A DNA stretch of 64,000 nt from Marinitoga litoralis (GTDB taxonomy: Bacteria > Thermotogota > Thermotogae > Petrotogales > Petrotogaceae): assembly GCF_016908145.1 (NCBI RefSeq), contig NZ_JAFBDI010000003.1:24186-88185 (forward strand), read 5' to 3'. The position numbers were made by a program, and so were the translations under genes. Under the pieces are notes generated by a model, which was not told the origin of the DNA, did no database searches, and worked only from the letters and a program-made list of their open reading frames with translations. Each line of letters begins with the position of its first letter. The first letter of the stretch is position 1. Below, in pieces: positions 18,862-28,217 of this stretch.

Positions 18862-19953
18862 ATGAAAGAAATATTTATAGAAGTATTAAACTTACTTGCT
18901 CCTGGAAAAAAACTTAGAAATGGTATTGACTTAATAATTTCTGCGAATTTAGGCGCTTTGATATTTTTAACTGATAACGCAGAAGAACATATGAATAATG
19001 GTTTAATACAATTAGGTTTTGTTATAGACGTGGATTTTGAACCAGAAAGATTATATGAATTAGCCAAAATGGATGGGGCAATTGTTTTGAATAAGGATGC
19101 TACTAGGATATTATATGCAAATGTCCAATTAAACCCTTCAAGTGATATACCAAGTTTTCAAACGGGAATGAGACATAGAACTGCTGAAAGAATGGCTAAA
19201 CAAACAAATGAAGTACTTATTGCTGTATCAAAAAGAAGAAATCAAGTTTCTTTGTATAAGGGGAATTTTAGTAGAGTATTATATCCAGAAACAATTATAT
19301 TTCCAAGATTAAACCAAGAAATTTCCGTAGCACAAAGGTATAGACAAACATTTTTTGACCTATTATCAGAAATTAATATTTCTGAAATGGAAAATAGAGT
19401 TATATTATATAATGTAGTAGATGCAATATCAAAAGGTTTTATGACATTAAAAGTAGCAGAAAAAGCAGAAAAATATTTATTAGAATTAGGAGAAGCTGCC
19501 GAAAGTTCTAGGTTAGAAATTAATGAGATAAATAGGATTACACCTAAATATTTAGGGGCTTTAATAATGGACTATTCAAAAAATTTATTGGATTTTCAAT
19601 ATCCACAAGAGGCTTTAACTTTGTTTGATGGATTTGATACAGAAGACTTTTTAAATATGAAATTAATATCAGAAAAATTAGGATATGAAATAGAAACAGA
19701 AAATGATTTGGAAGAATATTTTGTTTCGCCTAGAGGGTTTAGATTATTATATTCAACAAGGATTCCATCAATAATCGTTAGAAATGTTGTAGAAACATTT
19801 AAAAACTTAGATACCCTTATGAAAGCTAATATTGATGAGTTAATAAATGTACCAGGGATAGGTAAAAAGCGTGCAGAGAGAATAAGTAGAGCTATAAGAA
19901 GGAAAAATGAATTTTCAGAAAAAATATCATCTGAAGCAGGTGAAAATAAATGA
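18862..19953 (+). CDS. disA: DNA integrity scanning diadenylate cyclase DisA
   Basis: DisA makes c-di-AMP from two ATP and stops doing so when it meets branched DNA. The 363 residues give an N-terminal DAC domain with DGAIVLNKD and the RHRTAERMA motif, a central helical spine, and a C-terminal helix-hairpin-helix DNA-binding domain ([19 protein letters not shown]). The start follows GGAGTG; the stop overlaps smpB by four bases. Coupling to radA agrees with the known functional link between RadA and DisA. Confidence 0.95.
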   Translation: MKEIFIEVLNLLAPGKKLRNGIDLIISANLGALIFLTDNAEEHMNNGLIQLGFVIDVDFEPERLYELAKMDGAIVLNKDATRILYANVQLNPSSDIPSFQTGMRHRTAERMAKQTNEVLIAVSKRRNQVSLYKGNFSRVLYPETIIFPRLNQEISVAQRYRQTFFDLLSEINISEMENRVILYNVVDAISKGFMTLKVAEKAEKYLLELGEAAESSRLEINEINRITPKYLGALIMDYSKNLLDFQYPQEALTLFDGFDTEDFLNMKLISEKLGYEIETENDLEEYFVSPRGFRLLYSTRIPSIIVRNVVETFKNLDTLMKANIDELINVPGIGKKRAERISRAIRRKNEFSEKISSEAGENK

Positions 19954-20399
19954 AGATTATTAATAACAATAAGCAAGCTACATATCAATATCATATTTTA
20001 GAAAAATATGAAGCAGGGATTGAATTAAAAGGTTCTGAAGTTAAATCTTTAAGAGAAGGAAGAGTTAACTTAAAAGATGCTTTTTGTAAAATTGAAAAAG
20101 GAGAAATATTTTTATATAACGCACATATTAGTCAATATAAAAATGCTTCATTATTTAATCATGATCCAGAAAGACCAAGAAGATTATTGATGCATAAATA
20201 TGAGATATTAAAATTAGATCAAAAAGTAAAAGAAAAAGGATTAACTATTATTCCTTTAAAAATGTATTTTAATGAAAAAGGATTGGCTAAAGTTGAAATA
20301 GCATTGGTAAAAGGAAAGAAATTATATGACAAAAGAGAAGATATTGCTAAAAGAGATATGGAAAGAAGATTGAGAAAAAGCATTAAATATGATATGTGA
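19950..20399 (+). CDS. smpB: tmRNA-binding protein SmpB
   Basis: SmpB carries tmRNA to stalled ribosomes for trans-translation. The 149-residue protein shows the OB-barrel segment [21 protein letters not shown], the [12 protein letters not shown] segment and the basic C-terminal tail [21 protein letters not shown]. It starts inside the disA stop (ATGA). No tmRNA (ssrA) gene is visible in the window. Confidence 0.96.
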   Translation: MKIINNNKQATYQYHILEKYEAGIELKGSEVKSLREGRVNLKDAFCKIEKGEIFLYNAHISQYKNASLFNHDPERPRRLLMHKYEILKLDQKVKEKGLTIIPLKMYFNEKGLAKVEIALVKGKKLYDKREDIAKRDMERRLRKSIKYDM

Positions 20400-20407
20400 G
20401 GTGTAAT

Positions 20408-21343
20408 ATGAACGGAGCTAAAGCAATTGAAATGAAAGGGGTTACAAGAAATTTTGGAGATGTAATAGCTTTAAATAATATAGACTTTGAAGTGGATGAA
20501 GGCAAGATAGTTGGATTATTAGGTCCTAATGGTGCCGGAAAGTCAACTTTAATGAAGATTGTTTCTACTCTTATTTTACCTTCATCTGGAGAAGTTAAAT
20601 CTTTTGGATATGATGTAGTAAAAGAAAAAAATAAAGTAAGGAATTTTATTAGCTTAGTTTCAGATTATACTGTTTTAGAGGATGAATTAACACCATATGA
20701 AAATCTTATTCTTTTTGGGAAAATAAGTAATGTAAAAGGAGATTTAAAAAAAAGAGCATTAAATCTTTTAGAAGATTTTGGACTAACTCAATATAAGAAT
20801 AGACTAACAAAAAATTTATCATCAGGAAATAAACAAAAATTAAATATAGCTAGATCTTTAATTAAAGATCCCAAATTATTATTATTAGATGAACCAACAA
20901 TAGCTATTGATGTAGAAACTTCTAGATTCATTAGAGAATATATATTAGATCAAAATTTGAAGAATAATAAGACTATTTTAATCTCTTCACATTATATGTG
21001 GGAAGTGGAACAAATAGCTTCAGAGATAGCTATTTTAGTTGATGGGAAAATAATTATTCAGGATAAAATGATTAATATTATGAAAAAATTTGAAGATGAA
21101 TTATCTATTTTTGAAGTCGAATTAGAAAGTTCAGATTATTTTTCGAAAATAGAAGAATTAAAAAATAATGAAAATATTAGTGGTGTAAAGGTTATATCTT
21201 CTACTACTGTTATTATTGAAACGCCAATAAAAAATATTGAGTTTAGTAAATTATTAAAAGACAATAATATTAAATGTACATATAGAAATATGAAATTATC
21301 TTTAGAAGATGTATATTCTTATGTAATTAAAGGGAGATTTTAA
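20408..21343 (+). CDS. ABC transporter ATP-binding protein (no adjacent permease)
   Basis: The 311-residue ATPase has Walker A GPNGAGKST, the signature NLSSGNKQK (variant of LSGGQ), Walker B LLLLDEPTIAID and the switch His in SSHYMWEVE. A C-terminal extension of about 85 residues follows the core, as in ABC-2 exporters of antibiotics or lipids. The ATG at 20408 after GAGGTG is preferred to the in-frame GTG at 20396, which overlaps the smpB stop. The gene lies between smpB and a pseudouridine synthase with no membrane partner, so its permease must be elsewhere. Confidence 0.88.
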   Translation: MNGAKAIEMKGVTRNFGDVIALNNIDFEVDEGKIVGLLGPNGAGKSTLMKIVSTLILPSSGEVKSFGYDVVKEKNKVRNFISLVSDYTVLEDELTPYENLILFGKISNVKGDLKKRALNLLEDFGLTQYKNRLTKNLSSGNKQKLNIARSLIKDPKLLLLDEPTIAIDVETSRFIREYILDQNLKNNKTILISSHYMWEVEQIASEIAILVDGKIIIQDKMINIMKKFEDELSIFEVELESSDYFSKIEELKNNENISGVKVISSTTVIIETPIKNIEFSKLLKDNNIKCTYRNMKLSLEDVYSYVIKGRF

Positions 21344-22038
21344 TGGATAGATTAGATAAATTTTTAGTAAACGCTAAAGTTGGATCAAGAAGTGAAGTGA
21401 AAAAATTAATAAAAAAAGGATTAATTAAGGTTAATGGTGAGATAATAAAAAAATTTGATTATAAGGTGTCAAATGAAGATATTATAGAATATAATAATGA
21501 AGTTGTTGAGGGAAGTAGATTAGTATACATAATGATAAATAAACCAATAGGTTATTTATCTTCTACATATGATTCTAGAGATAAATATGTGTTACAATTG
21601 ATAGATCATAAATTCAAAGATGAATTATCTATTGCAGGAAGATTAGATAAAGATGCTCATGGGCTTCTTTTCTTAACAAATGATGGAGGACTTGTTCATA
21701 AAATAATATCTCCTAATAAAAATATTTTTAAAACATATGAGGTTAAAGTTGAAGGAGATATTACAAAAGAAAAATTAAAAAAATTGGAAAATGGAATTGA
21801 TTTAAAAGATTTTACTACAAAACCAGCAATTATTGAAAAAGTAGAAGATAATATAATTACAATAAAAATCTCTGAAGGAAAATATCATCAGATAAAAAGA
21901 ATGATGAAAGCTGTTGGACTAACTGTAGTTGATTTAAAAAGAATAGCTATAGGAAATTTATGTTTGGGAGACTTAAAAGAAGGAGAATGGATTGAAATTG
22001 AAAAACCAAATATTTTCAATAACAACTCCCCAGAATAA
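21343..22038 (+). CDS. RsuA/RluB-family pseudouridine synthase
   Basis: The 231-residue enzyme has an N-terminal S4 RNA-binding domain (RLDKFLVNAKVGSRSEVKKL, about 2-60) and a catalytic domain with GRLDKDAHGLLFLTNDG, Asp102 being the nucleophile. The family modifies one uridine in 16S (RsuA) or 23S (RluB) rRNA; the target cannot be told by eye. It starts in the stop of the ABC gene (TAATG). Its last 66 bases overlap, tail to tail, the prepilin peptidase gene on the other strand. Confidence 0.93.
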   Translation: MDRLDKFLVNAKVGSRSEVKKLIKKGLIKVNGEIIKKFDYKVSNEDIIEYNNEVVEGSRLVYIMINKPIGYLSSTYDSRDKYVLQLIDHKFKDELSIAGRLDKDAHGLLFLTNDGGLVHKIISPNKNIFKTYEVKVEGDITKEKLKKLENGIDLKDFTTKPAIIEKVEDNIITIKISEGKYHQIKRMMKAVGLTVVDLKRIAIGNLCLGDLKEGEWIEIEKPNIFNNNSPE

Positions 22039-22473
22039 ATAGTATCCTAAAGGTACTTTTTCTTTTTTTGAAAAGATTAAAGATAAAATTACTGAAAAAA
22101 TTAATATATAAAAAATATTATATCCATAGAATAACGATAATCCAAATAATAATTTTATGTCTCCAAATCCTAATTTATCTTTTTTTGAATAAGGTAATAA
22201 TATCAAAAGGATTATTATACTTATGGTCAAATTAATAAAATTTGTATTTATTATTCCTATTAAAATTATTGAATAATTAAAAATATCAGGAATATAAAAA
22301 GTATTAAAATCAATGAATGCAATCATACCCATTAATAATATTAATATATTAATTTTCCCATATAAAACTACTCCCAAAATAATTGGGAGTAGTATTTTTT
22401 TATTTAATTTAAGAGAGTTTATTATTATAAATATGTCTTCTTTAATCCAAGAAAACAGATTTTTCATCATCAT
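21973..22473 (-). CDS. Prepilin-peptidase-like A24 aspartic protease, short form
   Basis: The 166-residue membrane protein has the two catalytic aspartate motifs of type IV prepilin peptidases: Asp55 in AFIDFNTFYIPD and Asp105 in GFGDIKLLFG, among about six hydrophobic segments. The N-terminal methylase domain with its zinc cysteines found in full PilD proteins is missing, so it probably cleaves without methylating, or methylation is separate. It may process type IV pilins or pseudopilins; none is seen here. The start overlaps the end of the TPR gene by 32 bases, indicating coupled translation. ATGs at 22473, 22470 and 22467 are equally possible. Confidence 0.8.
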   Translation of the reverse strand: MMMKNLFSWIKEDIFIIINSLKLNKKILLPIILGVVLYGKINILILLMGMIAFIDFNTFYIPDIFNYSIILIGIINTNFINLTISIIILLILLPYSKKDKLGFGDIKLLFGLSLFYGYNIFYILIFSVILSLIFSKKEKVPLGYYLFWGVVIENIWFFNFNPFSFF

Positions 22474-23515
22474 TTAAATATTCTTCTAGAATATTTTTTA
22501 CTCCATAATAATACCAAGAATATTTATCTTTTAACTCTTTTATAAGTTGTCTAGCCTCCTCGCTTCTTCCAGATTTAATCAATGGAACAGTCAATAATAA
22601 TTTAAAGTGTTCATAATTATCGTTTTTGTTTAAGAATTTCGTTATAAATTTCTCTACTTTATCATATTTACCATTTTGGAACATTATTTTAGACCAAATT
22701 TCCAAATCGCTAACATATTCTGGTTGTGAAACTGAAATTTCTTCTTTTAATTCTTCTGCTTCAATATTTCTTTCTAATTTTCTATATATTTCCATTAATT
22801 CATATTTAGCTAAAATGCTTTTTGGATATTTGTGTAAGAATTTTTCTAAAATTCTAGCTGCATTTTTAAGATTTCCACTTTGTCTATATGCGTCAGCAAT
22901 CATAAAATAAGTAACGGTATTTTCTGGCATTAATTCAACTTCTTTTAGCCATACTTCTGCAGCTTTTTCAAATTCTCCTAAATTAAAATATGTTTCTCCT
23001 AATTCTGCTAATGCTGCCACATTCCAAGGATCTTGTTTAACTGCTAGCTCTAAATATTTTTTTCCTTCATCAAAATTACCTTCTTCAATTAATACTGAAC
23101 CGAGTATTTCATAAGCAGGTGTATAATTTGGGTCTATTTCAATCATGAATTTAACAATTTTTTTTAATTCGTCAAAATTATGATGATCTGCGTAATCTAA
23201 AATAACGTCATATAATTCGTTTAATGTAGAATGATTAAAATCAGAAGGTTTTAAATTGAATTCATTTAAATATTTAATGAATTCAGAAAAAATGAAAGGT
23301 TTGGTAACAAAATTAGATAATATTCCTGGTATATACTCAGAAAATTTCTTAATTTTATTAGCCTCAACCATTAATTTTTCATTTGACTTTAAATCAGCTA
23401 TCATTAAATCTAAATCTCCTTCATACATAACATCAGCTAATATAACTGGAAAAACTGTTAAAGTATTTATTTCTATTTTTTCTCCATTTAAATCGAATAT
23501 TGCAATTGTTTTCAT
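22442..23515 (-). CDS. Tetratricopeptide-repeat protein
   Basis: The 357-residue protein is a soluble helical-repeat protein. After an N-terminal domain of about 90 residues beginning MKTIAIFDLNGEK, TPR units are clear from about residue 125, for example YTPAYEILGSVLIEEGNFDEG, PWNVAALAELGETYFNLGEF and TYFMIADAYRQSGNLKNAA. No signal peptide is seen, so it probably acts as a cytoplasmic scaffold. It is translated into the prepilin-peptidase gene, so a role in pilus or secretion assembly is possible. RBS AGGGGTG. Confidence 0.85.
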   Translation of the reverse strand: MKTIAIFDLNGEKIEINTLTVFPVILADVMYEGDLDLMIADLKSNEKLMVEANKIKKFSEYIPGILSNFVTKPFIFSEFIKYLNEFNLKPSDFNHSTLNELYDVILDYADHHNFDELKKIVKFMIEIDPNYTPAYEILGSVLIEEGNFDEGKKYLELAVKQDPWNVAALAELGETYFNLGEFEKAAEVWLKEVELMPENTVTYFMIADAYRQSGNLKNAARILEKFLHKYPKSILAKYELMEIYRKLERNIEAEELKEEISVSQPEYVSDLEIWSKIMFQNGKYDKVEKFITKFLNKNDNYEHFKLLLTVPLIKSGRSEEARQLIKELKDKYSWYYYGVKNILEEYLNDDEKSVFLD

Positions 23516-23675
23516 AAAATCACCCCTTTATATTTTAATATTGATGTAATTATATTTTATCATTTTTTACATAAAATAATAAATGTTATTTTTTATTGTA
23601 AGTTTTAATTTTAATAAAATGATTATGATTATATAGTATTAGTTATAAAAATCTAAAAGTATAGGATGGTAATAT

Positions 23676-24440
23676 ATGAAGTTATTTCGATATGTGGGTT
23701 ATTTTTTTATATTAATTTTAATATATTCATTTTTTTTAGAACCTTTTTCTATTAAAAAAAGTAATTTGAATATTGATATTCCAGAATTTGAATCAAATAT
23801 AAAAATCATTCATATTACTGATCTTCATATGTATAAATATATATTTTTTCATGATAAAATATTGAATATTATTAGGGAAGAAAAACCAGATATTATTTTA
23901 TATACAGGAGATTCAATTATAAAAAATACAGATAAAGATGATCTAAAAAAGTTTTTTGAAGAGTTAAGTAAAATAGCCCCAGTATATGTGGTATATGGGA
24001 ATTGGGATTATTATAATTTAGAAATGGTAAATGAAGTATACAATCAAAAAAATATACATATTATAAATAATAATACTATAAGTATATATTTTGATGATTT
24101 TTCATTAAAATTAATAGGTCTTCCAATTTATAAAAAAATAGAATATATTGATACTACTCCAGCAAGTTATACTATAGCACTTGAGCATATACCAGATACA
24201 ATATTTTATAATAAAGAAATATTTGATCAAGCTAACTTGATTTTAGCTGGCCATACACATGGAGGCCAAGTTTACATACCTTTTCTAACAAAATACTTTA
24301 TAAAAAAATATTCTTTTTATTTGAGAGGCAAAGTTAACTTTAATGAAAACAAAATAATGTATATTAATAGAGGGTTGGGTGCTTGGTTTAATATTAGATT
24401 TTTAGCTCCTCCAGAAATTTTGATTATAACTTTAAATTAA
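23676..24440 (+). CDS. Membrane-anchored metallophosphoesterase, YkuE-like
   Basis: The 254-residue protein has one N-terminal hydrophobic anchor (about 5-22) and the calcineurin-like metal motifs in order: IHITDLHMY (DxH), YTGDS (GD), YGNWDYY (GN-D, with Trp where His is common) and AGHTHGGQVYIP. These bind two metal ions. Relatives cleave phosphodiesters in lipids (UDP-diacylglucosamine hydrolases) or unknown substrates at the membrane. It stands alone between the TPR and rpmE genes. RBS GGATGGT is modest. Confidence 0.88.
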   Translation: MKLFRYVGYFFILILIYSFFLEPFSIKKSNLNIDIPEFESNIKIIHITDLHMYKYIFFHDKILNIIREEKPDIILYTGDSIIKNTDKDDLKKFFEELSKIAPVYVVYGNWDYYNLEMVNEVYNQKNIHIINNNTISIYFDDFSLKLIGLPIYKKIEYIDTTPASYTIALEHIPDTIFYNKEIFDQANLILAGHTHGGQVYIPFLTKYFIKKYSFYLRGKVNFNENKIMYINRGLGAWFNIRFLAPPEILIITLN

Positions 24441-24478
24441 ATTTTAATATAATTGTTTATTAAAATATAAATTATTCC

Positions 24479-24507
24479 TTGACTATGAAAAGAGAATATG
24501 TTATAAT
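24479..24507 (+). promoter_or_regulatory. Strong sigma-A promoter of rpmE
   Basis: TTGACT (24479-24484), 17-base spacer, TATAAT (24502-24507), about 39 bases before the rpmE start. Confidence 0.85.
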
Positions 24508-24545
24508 TTTCCAGACAAAAAAATTATAATATAGAGGTGAAATGC

Positions 24546-24761
24546 ATGAAAAAAGGAATACACCCTGAAATGAAACTTATCACTGTTAAATGTGCATGTG
24601 GTGCTGAACATCAAATGTATAGTACAGAAGATAACTTCCGTGTGGATGTTTGTTCTAAATGTCATCCATTCTTCTTAGGGGAAACAAGTTCTCAAATTAT
24701 TGATACAGAAGGAAGAGTTCAAAAGTTCAAAAACAAATACTCAAAATTTCTTAACTCATAA
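24546..24761 (+). CDS. rpmE: Ribosomal protein L31 (zinc-binding form)
   Basis: The 71-residue 50S protein begins [12 protein letters not shown] and keeps the zinc cysteines in VKCACG and VCSKCHPF, i.e. the C+ form used when zinc is sufficient. The ATG at 24546 lies 6 bases past GAGGTG; the in-frame GTG at 24537 is part of that ribosome site and is not used. Confidence 0.96.
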   Translation: MKKGIHPEMKLITVKCACGAEHQMYSTEDNFRVDVCSKCHPFFLGETSSQIIDTEGRVQKFKNKYSKFLNS

Positions 24762-24818
24762 GTGGGAGGATAACCTCCCATATTATTATATATAAATTAT
24801 TTTATGGAGGTAGTACTT

Positions 24819-25193
24819 GTGGCTAAAAGTATGGCATTTGGCGAAACTGTTAAAGTAACTGTTAAGGACATTAAAAAATTCGGAGCATTTGTTACACTAG
24901 AATCTGGAGAAGAGGGATTTATTCACATTTCAAAGATTTCAAATGACTATGTTAAAAACATCTCAGACTTTTTAAAAGTTGGACAAGAACTCGAAGGAAA
25001 AATCATTGGGAAAACTAAAGATGGGAAAGTAGAACTCTCCTTGAAAACCGAAGATATTCAAAAACAACCAGAAGAAAAGAAAGACGATGAATTCGAAAAG
25101 AAACTTACAAGATTCTTAAAAGACAGCGACAGAAAATTATCTGAATACTCAAGAAGACTCGAAAAGAAAAGAGGTGGCAAGGGGAAAAGATAA
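24819..25193 (+). CDS. S1 RNA-binding-domain protein
   Basis: The 124-residue protein has one S1 OB-fold domain (GETVKVTVKDIKKFGAFVTL through GKVELSLK, about 6-75) and a highly charged Lys/Glu/Arg tail. It resembles the general-stress YugI/CvfD type of small S1 proteins that bind ribosomes or mRNA. I choose the GTG at 24819 because GGAGG lies seven bases before it; the upstream in-frame ATG at 24804 overlaps this site. It follows rpmE by 57 bases and is probably co-transcribed with it, ending at a clear terminator. Confidence 0.85.
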   Translation: MAKSMAFGETVKVTVKDIKKFGAFVTLESGEEGFIHISKISNDYVKNISDFLKVGQELEGKIIGKTKDGKVELSLKTEDIQKQPEEKKDDEFEKKLTRFLKDSDRKLSEYSRRLEKKRGGKGKR

Positions 25194-25215
25194 TATTTAA
25201 TATTTTAGGGGGATT

Positions 25216-25247
25216 AAGGCAGCTAATAAGCTGCCTTATTTTTTTTC
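25216..25247 (+). terminator. Terminator after the S1-domain gene
   Basis: AAGGCAGCT/AGCTGCCTT arms around an AATA loop are followed by TTATTTTTTTT. It overlaps the 3' end of the convergent FmdB-like gene and may serve both strands. Confidence 0.9.
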
Positions 25248-25436
25248 ACTTGAAGACGATGATTTAGAATCAGTTATATAATAGCCGCTACCTTTAAAAG
25301 ATATTCCTATTTTACCGATACTTTTTCTTGCTTTTGAGCCACACTTTTCGCAATAAACTTCGTGTTCTTCATTCATGCCATGCATTATAGTGAATTCATG
25401 TTCGCAATTTTCGCAAACATATCTATATATTGGCAT
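25236..25436 (-). CDS. FmdB-family zinc-ribbon protein
   Basis: The 66-residue protein starts MPIYRYVCENCEHEF and has a second pair YCEKCGSKARKS, giving a C4 zinc ribbon as in FmdB/YdzF 'putative regulatory protein' families. A short Gly/Ser-rich tail follows. The family is often encoded near metabolism or translation genes but has no firm function. RBS GGAGGTGATTGA fits the ATG. Confidence 0.88.
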   Translation of the reverse strand: MPIYRYVCENCEHEFTIMHGMNEEHEVYCEKCGSKARKSIGKIGISFKGSGYYITDSKSSSSSEKK

Positions 25437-25556
25437 TCAATCACCTCCCAGGTCATTATATATTATCTGTAGTTATTTTAGCAATAATTTGTTTAAAAAG
25501 TATTTCACATAATTTAACTTCATACAACAAAAGAAAATATAAATTCTTTTTTTTAC

Positions 25557-25585
25557 TTGAATTATCAAAAGTTTTAGTGTATAAT
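25557..25585 (+). promoter_or_regulatory. Promoter of secG-tyrS
   Basis: TTGAAT (25557-25562), 17-base spacer, TATAAT (25580-25585), about 42 bases before secG. Confidence 0.8.
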
Positions 25586-25627
25586 ATTTTTTGAGATAAA
25601 AGAATTATATCAAAGGAGGAATATGAA

Positions 25628-25867
25628 GTGTCAATTCTAACAGTATTAGCAGTATTAGTTCATATCGCGTTATCTATAGCTTTAATTTACTTTGCATTAC
25701 AAAGAATGCAAAAAAATGCTGAATTAGGTGGAGCATTTGGTTCAGGTGCTTCTCATACAATGTTTGGAAGAGAAAAAGGATTTGATCCTGCAGCAAAAAT
25801 GGCTTTATGGGCAGGTATATTATTTATGGTATCTTGTTTTGTAGTAGCAGCACTTCTTGCGAGGTGA
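25628..25867 (+). CDS. secG: Preprotein translocase subunit SecG
   Basis: SecG stabilises the SecYE channel. The 79-residue protein has two hydrophobic helices (about 2-22 and 56-77) separated by the family loop GGAFGSGASHTMFGREKG. The GTG start at 25628 follows AAAGGAGGA; the ATG at 25623 is out of frame. tyrS begins 8 bases after the stop. Confidence 0.93.
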   Translation: MSILTVLAVLVHIALSIALIYFALQRMQKNAELGGAFGSGASHTMFGREKGFDPAAKMALWAGILFMVSCFVVAALLAR

Positions 25868-25874
25868 ATAAATA

Positions 25875-27065
25875 GTGGATTTTGAAAAACAATTCGAAAT
25901 AATAAAAAGAAATACAGTTGATCTTATTACAGATGATGATTTAAAAGAACGTTTGAAATCCAAAAAGACTTTAAGAGTTAAGTTAGGTGTGGATCCATCT
26001 AGACCTGATCTACATTTAGGTCATGCTGTTGTTTTAAAAAAATTAAGAGAATTTCAAGATTTAGGTCACCAGGTAGTGTTAATTATTGGAGATTTCACTG
26101 CTAGAATAGGTGACCCATCAGGTCGTTCTAAGACTAGACCAATGCTTACTAAAGAAGAAGTAGAAAAAAATGCAGAGTCATATAAAAAACAAGCATTTAA
26201 GATTTTAGATCCAGAAAAAACAGAAATTAGATATAATGGCGAATGGTTAGATAAAATGTCTTTCTATGATGTTATTAAATTATCTTCCAATTATACTGTT
26301 GCCAGAATGTTAGAAAGAGACGATTTTGCTAAAAGATTAGCTAATAATGAACCTATTAGTGTGTCTGAATTTATGTATCCATTAGCACAAGCTTACGATT
26401 CTGTTATGGTAGAAGCAGATGTAGAAATTGGAGGTACAGATCAATTATTTAATCTTTTAGTTGGTAGAAAAATACAAGAAGCATATGGTCAAAAACCTCA
26501 AGTTGTATTAACAATGCCTATAATTGAGGGTACTGATGGAAGTTTAAAAATGAGTAAGTCATATGATAATTACATTGCTTTTGAAGATGAGCCATTTGAT
26601 ATGTATGGAAAGGTTATGTCTATTCCAGATACTTTAATATTAAAGTACATGAGATTGGCAACCGATATACCAGAAGAGAAGATTTTAGAATATGAAGAAA
26701 AAATGAAAAATAATTCTATTAACCCAAGAGATATAAAAATGGTTTTGGCTCATGAAATTGTTAAATTCTTCCATGGGGAAGAAAAAGCTAATTATGCTCA
26801 AAACGAATTTATTAAAGTCTTTCAAAAGAAAGATATTCCAGATGAAATGGAAGAAATAATAGTTGAAAATAATGTTTCAGTTATTGATTTATTAATGAGA
26901 ACAAAAAGTGTTTCAAGCAAAAGTGAAGCAAAACGGCTTATTAATCAAGGTGCTGTTAAATTAAATGATGAAAAAATCAATGATCCATTCCAATTATTAG
27001 AGATTAAAGGTGATGAAATCTTAAGAATTGGGAAAAGGAGATTTTTTAAACTTAAAACAAATTAA
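25875..27065 (+). CDS. tyrS: Tyrosyl-tRNA synthetase (TyrZ type)
   Basis: The 396-residue class I synthetase has HLGHAVVL (HIGH motif) and KMSKS, then a C-terminal S4 RNA-binding domain (VSSKSEAKRLINQGAVKLN, about 335-395). KMSKS rather than KFGKT marks the TyrZ subgroup. The start is GTG 25875, after GAGGTG at the end of secG. No T-box is present upstream. Confidence 0.95.
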   Translation: MDFEKQFEIIKRNTVDLITDDDLKERLKSKKTLRVKLGVDPSRPDLHLGHAVVLKKLREFQDLGHQVVLIIGDFTARIGDPSGRSKTRPMLTKEEVEKNAESYKKQAFKILDPEKTEIRYNGEWLDKMSFYDVIKLSSNYTVARMLERDDFAKRLANNEPISVSEFMYPLAQAYDSVMVEADVEIGGTDQLFNLLVGRKIQEAYGQKPQVVLTMPIIEGTDGSLKMSKSYDNYIAFEDEPFDMYGKVMSIPDTLILKYMRLATDIPEEKILEYEEKMKNNSINPRDIKMVLAHEIVKFFHGEEKANYAQNEFIKVFQKKDIPDEMEEIIVENNVSVIDLLMRTKSVSSKSEAKRLINQGAVKLNDEKINDPFQLLEIKGDEILRIGKRRFFKLKTN

Positions 27066-27091
27066 AAATTTTTCTATTTTTATAGTATAAT
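27062..27091 (+). promoter_or_regulatory. Promoter of the Omp-alpha-like gene
   Basis: A good -10 TATAAT (27086-27091) with a weak -35 TTAAAA (27062-27067) overlapping the end of tyrS; spacer 18. Confidence 0.5.
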
Positions 27092-27149
27092 AATATAGGT
27101 GTGGTTTAAAAACAAAAAAATTCAAAATTTAAAAGAGGGGGTAGAGCGT

Positions 27150-28103
27150 ATGCGTAAAACATTATTAGTAGTAGCATTAGTTCTTTTTGGAGTGTTATCA
27201 TTTGCTTTTAAGGATGTGCCTGCAGATCATTGGGCATATGATTATGTAATGGATTTAGCTAACAGAGGAATTTTACCTATGGAAGACAATTTTAATCCGG
27301 ATGTTGTATTAACAAAAGCAGAAATTGCTGTATTATTATCTGACACATTAACTTATTTAGAAAATGATCCAGTTTTAGCAAAAGCAGAAGATATTAAAAG
27401 AGTAGAAGAAGTTATGAAGATGTTAGATATGAAATTAGGGGATGTTGCATTTTCTGTTGAAGCATTAAAAGGTGAAATTGATAATGTAAAAACAGCAAAT
27501 GCAAGAAATTTCTTAGAATTAAAATATACTGTATTGGATTTATCCGACAGATTAAATGTATTACCTCAATTAAAAGATGATGTTGCAGTAAATATTGAAA
27601 ACATTGATGGATTATGGGAAGAATTAGATATGGTTAAATCAGATTTAGACTATGTTTCAGGTATGAATGTTAAAGAACATGAGATGTTAAAAGATATGTT
27701 AGCAGGAAAAGCAGATAAAGAAGAATTAGATGCTTTATCAAAAGATTTAACAAAAGCTATGAATGAATTAGAAACATTAACTAAAGTAGCTTATAGAGCA
27801 TTTAATAATGCTGATATGATTTTAGAAGATATGTTAGCTATGCAAGAAGATTTATATGAATTAGAAGAAAAAGTTAATGAAGTTTCACCAGCAAAATTAG
27901 GTGCTATTGAATCAGCAGTAACAGCTAATCAAAATGTATTAATCACATTATCAAAATCAAATAAAGAATTAGCAGGAAAAGTTGAAATGCATGAAGAAAA
28001 ATTAAATACAGTAGAAGATTCAGCTTCAAAAGCAAATATTATGTCATTAGTTGCTTTATTAGTTGCAGGTGTTGCATTAGTTGTTCCTTTCGTAGTAAAA
28101 TAA
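27150..28103 (+). CDS. SLH-domain coiled-coil envelope protein, Omp-alpha-like
   Basis: The 317-residue protein has a signal peptide (residues 1-19, LLVVALVLFGVLSFA), one S-layer-homology domain (FKDVPADHWAYDYVMDLANRG, about 20-80), a long alpha-helical coiled coil (about 85-290) and a C-terminal hydrophobic helix (VALLVAGVALVVPFVVK). This is the layout of Omp-alpha of Thermotoga, a rod that spans the wide periplasm and links the toga outer membrane to the wall. I take the ATG at 27150 after GAGGGGGT; the longer frame from 27099 lacks a site and would spoil the signal peptide. The porin-like gene follows. Confidence 0.9.
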   Translation: MRKTLLVVALVLFGVLSFAFKDVPADHWAYDYVMDLANRGILPMEDNFNPDVVLTKAEIAVLLSDTLTYLENDPVLAKAEDIKRVEEVMKMLDMKLGDVAFSVEALKGEIDNVKTANARNFLELKYTVLDLSDRLNVLPQLKDDVAVNIENIDGLWEELDMVKSDLDYVSGMNVKEHEMLKDMLAGKADKEELDALSKDLTKAMNELETLTKVAYRAFNNADMILEDMLAMQEDLYELEEKVNEVSPAKLGAIESAVTANQNVLITLSKSNKELAGKVEMHEEKLNTVEDSASKANIMSLVALLVAGVALVVPFVVK

Positions 28104-28140
28104 TATATCAACTGAATAATTAATTTAACGTTAAAAACTC

Positions 28141-28169
28141 TTGACTTTTATTTACAAATATGATAGAAT
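28141..28169 (+). promoter_or_regulatory. Promoter of the Omp-beta-like gene
   Basis: TTGACT (28141-28146), 17-base spacer, TAGAAT (28164-28169), about 48 bases before the start codon; a separate strong promoter fits an abundant porin. Confidence 0.8.
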
Positions 28170-28217
28170 AATTACAGTTTATTACAAATAAAATTTATAT
28201 TTAAGGAGGTTGTTTGC

